Shown here piece after piece: positions 5,676-9,633 of a DNA stretch of 9,633 nucleotides; within the stretch, counting starts at the first letter, position 1; every line of letters begins with the position of its first letter. The notes below the pieces were generated by a model. It was not told where the DNA came from. It ran no database searches and was given only the letters and a program-made list of their open reading frames with translations. The stretch lies in contig JAITUD010000311.1 in assembly GCA_031286555.1 (NCBI GenBank), forward strand, positions 1 through 9,633, written 5' to 3'. The translations under genes and the position numbers were made by a program. This DNA comes from Microbacterium sp. GTDB lineage: Bacteria; Actinomycetota; Actinomycetes; Actinomycetales; Microbacteriaceae.

Positions 5676-7157
5676 TCAGTGCGTGCGGCGACCGGCGACG
5701 AAAGTCGCCGCAATCGGCATGGCGCGCAGCGCCGAGGCATCCGCCGTCAACGGATCCTTGCCGCACACCGCGAGATCGGCGGCCGCGCCCGGCGTGACGG
5801 CGGACGAACCGTCCGTGCCGTGACGCGAACTCGCCCGCAGCGCGACGTCGATGTCGACGCTTTCCTCGGGATGCCAAGGAACACCGTCCGCGCCCTGCCG
5901 GGTCACGGCGGCGGAGATCGCCATCCACGGATCGAGCGGAGTGACGGGGGCGTCCGATCCGAAGCGGATACCCGCACCTGCCGCGTGCAGCGAGGCGATC
6001 GGATACGCGATCGAGGTCTGCCCCGCCCACAGACGCGCGACGAGGGCCTGGTCGTCCATCGCATGCCAGGGCTGCACGCTCGCGGCCACGCCGAGGCGGG
6101 CGAATCGCGCGAGGTCCGCGTGCCGCACCAACTGCGCGTGCTCGATCGTGCCGGCCTGCCTGGTGTCTGTGAACGCGTCCAGCGCGGCCGTCACCGCAAG
6201 GTCGCCGATCGCGTGCACTGCGGCCTCGATGCCCGCCGCGGCCGCTCGTCCGAGCAGCTCGTGCAGTCGCTCCGGAGGCACCGTGAGCGCGCCGTGGTTG
6301 GCCGGCGCATCGTCGTAGCCGTGACTGCACGCGGCAGTGCGGGTGCCGAGCGACCCGTCGGCGATCACCTTCAGCGCGCCCATCCGCACCAGATCGCTCT
6401 CTCCGAGCGCCTCTCCGGTACGCAGTCCTTCGGCGATGGCCTGCTCCAGGTGGTGGGGATAGACGGCGAACTCGACCCGGTGCAGGTCGAAGCCCGCCTC
6501 CAGGCGTCGAGCCCAGGCTCCGGCGTTCCAGCCCATGTCGAAGTCGACGAGTCCCACGACACCGCGCGCGGCAGCCCGCCGGGATGCGGCTGCGACGGCC
6601 TCATCCGCCATCGCGTCGTCGACCGCGTTCAATCGGCGCGAGATCTCGAACGCCTGCTCCTCGCGCAGCAGTCCGTCGTCGTCCTGGCCCTCGAGGCCCT
6701 CCCGGCGCAGCGCCGCCGTGTTCAACCACACGCTGTGCACGTCCGCGTTCAGCAGATAGGTCGGCACGTCGCCCGTGGCGCGGTCGAGCAGATCCAGCGA
6801 CGGGTCGTCCGGCCAGAGCGCGTCGCGGAATCCGGTGCCGATCCGGCGGCCGTCGGTCAGCGGGGCGACCCGCGACATCCGGTCAGCGGCATCCGCCGCG
6901 CTCACCGCGTCGTGCAGCGGCTCGCGCTGGGCGGTGAGCGCCCACTGCACCGTGTGCACGTGGTGATCCCAGAGTCCGGGGATCACCCAGCTGCCATCGC
7001 CGTCGAAGACCTCTCCACGCACCTTCAGGTTGCCCGACGGGGCGATGTCGGCGATCACACCATCGCGGATGAGGATGTCGACGGGTTCGTCGGTGGGCAG
7101 GAGTTCGCGGCCGGCGCCCGCGACGCGGACGGCGCGCAGCAGCAGATCGGCGCTCAT
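5676..7157 (-). CDS. Metal-dependent amidohydrolase, YtcJ / Amidohydro_3 type
   Basis: This 493-residue protein of the amidohydrolase superfamily has a small N-terminal beta-sandwich part (about 1-60), a TIM-barrel core, and a return to the beta-sandwich near the end (GAAADLAVCGKDPL, 457-470). Visible metal and catalytic residues are H66 and H68 (WDHHVHT), K263 in the family signature ALKVIADGSLGTRTA (261-275), H315 (VHAIGD), H340 (EHAQ) and D402 (FGSDAPV). YtcJ-like enzymes hydrolyse amide or formamide bonds in small molecules; the substrate here is unknown. No signal peptide is evident, so it is likely cytoplasmic. The ATG at 7157-7155 overlaps the stop of the PaiB-like gene (ATGA), indicating one transcript and coupled translation. 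It ends 11 nt before the shared terminator. Confidence 0.93.
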   Translation of the reverse strand: MSADLLLRAVRVAGAGRELLPTDEPVDILIRDGVIADIAPSGNLKVRGEVFDGDGSWVIPGLWDHHVHTVQWALTAQREPLHDAVSAADAADRMSRVAPLTDGRRIGTGFRDALWPDDPSLDLLDRATGDVPTYLLNADVHSVWLNTAALRREGLEGQDDDGLLREEQAFEISRRLNAVDDAMADEAVAAASRRAAARGVVGLVDFDMGWNAGAWARRLEAGFDLHRVEFAVYPHHLEQAIAEGLRTGEALGESDLVRMGALKVIADGSLGTRTAACSHGYDDAPANHGALTVPPERLHELLGRAAAAGIEAAVHAIGDLAVTAALDAFTDTRQAGTIEHAQLVRHADLARFARLGVAASVQPWHAMDDQALVARLWAGQTSIAYPIASLHAAGAGIRFGSDAPVTPLDPWMAISAAVTRQGADGVPWHPEESVDIDVALRASSRHGTDGSSAVTPGAAADLAVCGKDPLTADASALRAMPIAATFVAGRRTH

Positions 7158-7795
7158 CCGCGGTGCGCCAGACGTGTCTCGTGGGCGCGGCGCATCTCGG
7201 CGGCCAGTGCCGGATGCGCGTACTCGCCGTTCCCGTCGAGCTCGGCGATCACGCTCTCGACGATGTCATCGGGCTTGTTCTGACTGAGCTTGCGCTTCGC
7301 CGTCACCCTGGTGGGCGTCAGCCGGAAGCCGACCGTGCCCGCTTCGAGCACGCGGACGAACTCGTCGGTGTTCGGCGCCTGCCACATCAGCCGGGGCTGA
7401 GGCAGCCGGGACTCGAAGTGCGCGACCAGTTCGTCGAGGATCTTCAGGTTCGCCTGGGTGTCGACGATCTCCGGAATGCCGGCGAGATGCACCGCCACAT
7501 AGTTCCAGGTCGGCACGGCTTTGACTTCGCCGTACCAGCTCGGCGAGATGTAGCCGTTCGGCCCCTCGAACACCAGCATCAGCTCGGTCTCCCCCAGGTT
7601 CAGCACGTGGTCATCAGGCTTGCCGACGTGACCGACCACCGTCAGGTCTTCGCGATCGGGATCGAGCAGCACGGGGTAATGCGAGGCGACCAGGCCGTCA
7701 GGGCCGGTCGCGACCAGCGTCGCCCACGGGTTCTGCGCGATCACCCGCCTCAGCTCGGTCACATCGGTCATCGCGAAGCTCGGATTCTGGCGCAT
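7154..7795 (-). CDS. paiB: PaiB-like FMN-binding protein / putative transcriptional regulator
   Basis: This 213-residue protein matches the PaiB (FMN_bind_2) family, a split-barrel flavin-binding fold. Characteristic segments are NPWATLVAT (22-30), the central YISPSWYGEVKAVPTWNYVA (82-101), and KRKLSQNKPDD (167-177). Bacillus PaiB was described as a negative regulator of sporulation and protease genes, but most members have no proven DNA-binding part and may be flavin oxidoreductases. The ATG at 7795 gives the usual N-terminus of the family. There is no Shine-Dalgarno and a -10 element lies 6 nt upstream, so a leaderless message is likely. The stop overlaps the amidohydrolase start by 4 bp, so the pair forms an operon; a shared metabolic or detoxifying role is an inference. 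Confidence 0.92.
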   Translation of the reverse strand: MRQNPSFAMTDVTELRRVIAQNPWATLVATGPDGLVASHYPVLLDPDREDLTVVGHVGKPDDHVLNLGETELMLVFEGPNGYISPSWYGEVKAVPTWNYVAVHLAGIPEIVDTQANLKILDELVAHFESRLPQPRLMWQAPNTDEFVRVLEAGTVGFRLTPTRVTAKRKLSQNKPDDIVESVIAELDGNGEYAHPALAAEMRRAHETRLAHRG

Positions 7796-7801
7796 GAGAC
7801 C

Positions 7802-7807
7802 AGATTA
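7802..7807 (-). promoter_or_regulatory. Leaderless-type -10 element of the paiB-amidohydrolase operon
   Basis: TAATCT on the minus strand is followed by GGTCTC and then the ATG at 7795, a 6-nt gap typical of leaderless transcription. The -35 position (about 7825-7830) falls in the stem-loop that terminates the upstream symporter gene, so no standard -35 hexamer exists. Confidence 0.45.
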
Positions 7808-7812
7808 CGGCG

Positions 7813-7848
7813 ACGGCGGCCCCGGGATCGCCTCCCCGGGGCCGCCGT
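7813..7848 (-). terminator. Terminator of the AGCS symporter gene
   Basis: ACGGCGGCCCCGGG (7813-7826) and its exact complement (7835-7848) form a 14-bp, almost all G/C stem with an 8-nt loop. It begins 14 nt past the symporter stop codon. It lies directly upstream of the -10 element of the next gene on the same strand. Confidence 0.85.
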
Positions 7849-7862
7849 TCCGGGCGGTGTCC

Positions 7863-9344
7863 CTACTTCGATCCCACCAGAGGGATCGCCTGCGTCTTCC
7901 ACTCCTGGAAGTCGCGATCGTCGGCCATGAACACGTCGATCTGCTCCTTCGTCGCGAGCAGCTTCGGATCGTTGTCGAGGTACTTCTTCGTCTCGCGGGC
8001 GATCAGGCCCGACAGGATCAGCAGACCGATGAGGTTCGGAATCGCCATCAGGCCGTTCATCACGTCGGAGAAGGCCCAGACGACGCCGAGCTGCACCGTG
8101 CAGCCGATGAACACCACGAGCGAGAAGATCACCCGGAACGGCATCACGGCTCGCCGGCCCATGAGCCGCTCGATGCACCGCTCGCCGTAGTACGACCAGC
8201 CCAGGATCGTCGAGCCGGCGAACATCACCAGGCCGATGGTGACGATGTAGTGCCCCCATTCACCCGGCAGGCCGTGCGAGAACGCCTCTCCGGTCATCAG
8301 CGCCGCACTGATCTGCTCGCCGGTCTCGGGGTCGGTCATCTTCCACACGCCCGTGGTGATGATCACCAGCCCGGTGCAGGTCACGACGATGATCGTGTCG
8401 ATGAAGGTCTGCGTCATCGAGACCAGACCCTGACGCACTGGGTGCGTGGTCTTGGCCGCGGCCGCGGCGATCGCCGCGGAGCCCATGCCGGACTCGTTGG
8501 AGAAGATGCCACGGGCGACACCGAACTGCACGGCGATGATGATCGCCGACCCGGCGAAGCCGCCGACCGGTGCCGTGCCGGTGAAGGCGTCGGTGAAGAT
8601 CTGCGCGAAGGCTGCGGGCACATCGGCGATGTTCGCGATCAGGATGTAGAGCGCCCCGAGGACGTAGAAGATGATCATGATCGGCACCAGGCCGGCCGTC
8701 ACGCGCGCGATCGACTTGATGCCGCCGACCAGGACCAGCATCGCGAACGCGGTGAGCACGAGCCCGGTCACCCAGGTCGGCACGTTGAAGCTGTTCTCCA
8801 TGTTCGTGGCGATCGAGTTGCCCTGGGTCATGTTGCCGATGCCGAAGCAGGCGAAGACAGCGGCGATCGCGAAGAACAGCGCGAGGAACTTCCCGAACCT
8901 GTTCGGGATGCCGCGTTCCAGGTAGTACTGCGGTCCGCCGGATTTCTCGCCAGCAGCATCCGTCTTGCGGAACCGCACTCCGAGGAAGGCCTCGGAGTAC
9001 TTCGATGCCATGCCGAGCAGGCCGGTCACCCACATCCAGAACAGGGCGCCGGGGCCGCCGATGCCGATCGCGGTGGCGACACCGACGATGTTTCCGGTTC
9101 CCACCGTGGCCGCCAGCGCGGTCGTGAGCGCCTGGAACTGGGAGATGTCGCCGTCGTCGGCACCCGGATCCTTGCGGGTGAAGATGCCGAGGCGCAGCGC
9201 GGCGCCGAGGCGGAGGAACTGGATGCCGCCGAGGCGGATCGTCAGATAGAGCCCGGTTCCCAGCAGGAGCGGGATGAGGATCCAGGGTCCCCAGATCCAA
9301 GAGCTGATCTTCTCGAGTACGGAGTGCAGGCCGGAAAGGTCCAT
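7863..9344 (-). CDS. AGCS family sodium:alanine/glycine symporter
   Basis: This 493-residue integral membrane protein has about ten or eleven hydrophobic segments, the first at about 18-37 and the last at about 431-449. The family signature is clear: ALAATVGTGNIVGVATAIGI (77-96) continuing with GGPGALFWMW (96-105), and the second conserved block GIFSNESGMGSAAIAAAAAK (279-298). AGCS carriers (AlsT, AgcS, DagA types) import alanine or glycine with sodium; exact specificity cannot be read. AGGAG with 5 nt spacing precedes the ATG at 9344, fixing the start. The hydrophilic C-terminal tail (about 450-493) is probably cytoplasmic. The gene is monocistronic: its own hairpin follows, and 91 bp separate it from the glycosylase gene upstream, where I see only a weak CCGGC/GCCGG stem (9414-9431) and no clear promoter boxes. 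Confidence 0.96.
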   Translation of the reverse strand: MDLSGLHSVLEKISSWIWGPWILIPLLLGTGLYLTIRLGGIQFLRLGAALRLGIFTRKDPGADDGDISQFQALTTALAATVGTGNIVGVATAIGIGGPGALFWMWVTGLLGMASKYSEAFLGVRFRKTDAAGEKSGGPQYYLERGIPNRFGKFLALFFAIAAVFACFGIGNMTQGNSIATNMENSFNVPTWVTGLVLTAFAMLVLVGGIKSIARVTAGLVPIMIIFYVLGALYILIANIADVPAAFAQIFTDAFTGTAPVGGFAGSAIIIAVQFGVARGIFSNESGMGSAAIAAAAAKTTHPVRQGLVSMTQTFIDTIIVVTCTGLVIITTGVWKMTDPETGEQISAALMTGEAFSHGLPGEWGHYIVTIGLVMFAGSTILGWSYYGERCIERLMGRRAVMPFRVIFSLVVFIGCTVQLGVVWAFSDVMNGLMAIPNLIGLLILSGLIARETKKYLDNDPKLLATKEQIDVFMADDRDFQEWKTQAIPLVGSK

Positions 9345-9435
9345 CGGATCTCCTGTCGTGCGTCGTTGCAGAGAGTCCGGTCATCCTTTCACAGCGCGCT
9401 CCCAGGTTTCCACCCGGCAACGGTGCGCCGGCGAC

Positions 9436-9633
9436 TCAGTGCTGGCAGGAGGGGCACCAGTACAGCTTGCGCGCGCCGATCTCCTCGAGAGCGATCTCGG
9501 TGCCGCATACCCGGCAGGGCAGCCCGGCCCGGTGATAGCACCAGGGCCGGTCGTCGCGACTGGCCATGGCCGCCCGGTACTCGTCCGGAGACAGGTCGTC
9601 CATTGTCATCATCTGACCGGTCTCCACGCCGAT
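9436..9633 (-). CDS. C-terminal part of a Fpg/Nei-family DNA glycosylase (partial)
   Basis: Sixty-five codons are visible and the frame is open to the window edge, so the gene begins outside. The fragment ends with the Fpg/Nei zinc finger: CYHRAGLPCRVCGTEI, then GARKLYWCPSCQH at the very C-terminus. It has the CxxC...CxxC zinc ligands and the conserved Arg (GAR) that contacts DNA in this motif. These bifunctional glycosylase/AP-lyases remove oxidised bases. The catalytic N-terminus (Pro2/Glu3) is not in view, so Fpg and Nei cannot be told apart; YHRAG followed by PCRVCG suggests the actinobacterial Nei-like branch, weakly. A GTG at 9627 is inside the gene and not its start. Confidence 0.9.
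   Translation of the reverse strand: MGVETGQMMTMDDLSPDEYRAAMASRDDRPWCYHRAGLPCRVCGTEIALEEIGARKLYWCPSCQH

Noticed and set aside
5003..5740. Minus-strand extension of the gamma-CA frame back to 5740
   Set aside because: It runs antisense through dps and its terminator. The hexapeptide-repeat protein begins naturally at 5002 with a -10 element just before it.
5664..7283. Plus-strand frame of 539 codons opposite the amidohydrolase
   Set aside because: It is Arg/His/Gly/Val-rich with no motif, begins in the terminator, and the minus strand has all amidohydrolase metal ligands.
8260..9420. Second minus-strand frame of 386 codons overlapping the symporter gene
   Set aside because: It is Arg/His/Asp-rich frame-shifted reading of a membrane protein gene; the symporter frame carries the family signatures and the ribosome-binding site.
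1..9633. CRISPR array, insertion sequence, prophage or long repeats
   Set aside because: No spaced direct repeats, transposase or integrase motifs, or terminal inverted repeats were found; the only inverted repeats are short terminators and operator-like sites.

Overview
The window looks like chromosomal DNA from a high-GC actinobacterium, probably Microbacteriaceae (Microbacterium-like). The evidence is third-position G/C in every gene, long antisense shadow frames, TAnnnT-type -10 elements placed about 6-7 nt before start codons (leaderless transcription), a DtxR/IdeR-type iron box, and the gene families present. This placement is an inference; no rRNA gene is in the window. There is no CRISPR array, transposase, integrase or insertion sequence, and base composition is even except for short AT-rich promoter patches.

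Layout. Positions 1-33 (minus) hold the first 11 codons of a gene that may be a peroxiredoxin, behind a promoter (65-93) overlaid by two small palindromes. Next comes a minus-strand orphan 2-oxoglutarate/Fe(II)-type oxygenase (155-928), with a terminator at 107-135 and an upstream iron box at 981-999. Divergent from it is a plus-strand two-gene unit: a single-chain GmrSD-like DUF262-DUF1524/HNH protein (1104-3104) with an extra C-terminal region I do not recognise, overlapping by one base (TGATG) an S33/proline-iminopeptidase-like alpha/beta hydrolase (3104-4354). That unit runs tail-to-tail into a minus-strand tRNA with CAT anticodon (4366-4439), which lies 26 nt behind a gamma-carbonic-anhydrase-family gene (4466-5002). 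A 130-bp divergent region leads to dps (5133-5618), closed by a strong bidirectional hairpin.

The right half is all minus strand. A PaiB-like FMN-binding protein (7154-7795) overlaps by 4 bp (ATGA) a YtcJ-type amidohydrolase (5676-7157). An AGCS sodium:alanine/glycine symporter (7863-9344) ends in its own hairpin. The C-terminal zinc finger of a Fpg/Nei DNA glycosylase (9436-9633) is cut by the window edge.

Much of the content is ordinary housekeeping. The parts that merit attention are the iron-box-controlled orphan oxygenase, and the translationally coupled modified-DNA-nuclease homologue plus hydrolase. This last pair is the best candidate here for an uncharacterised defence-type module. 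A loose iron/oxidative-stress theme (iron box plus oxygenase, possible peroxiredoxin, Dps, DNA glycosylase) runs through the window but is not proof of a common regulon.
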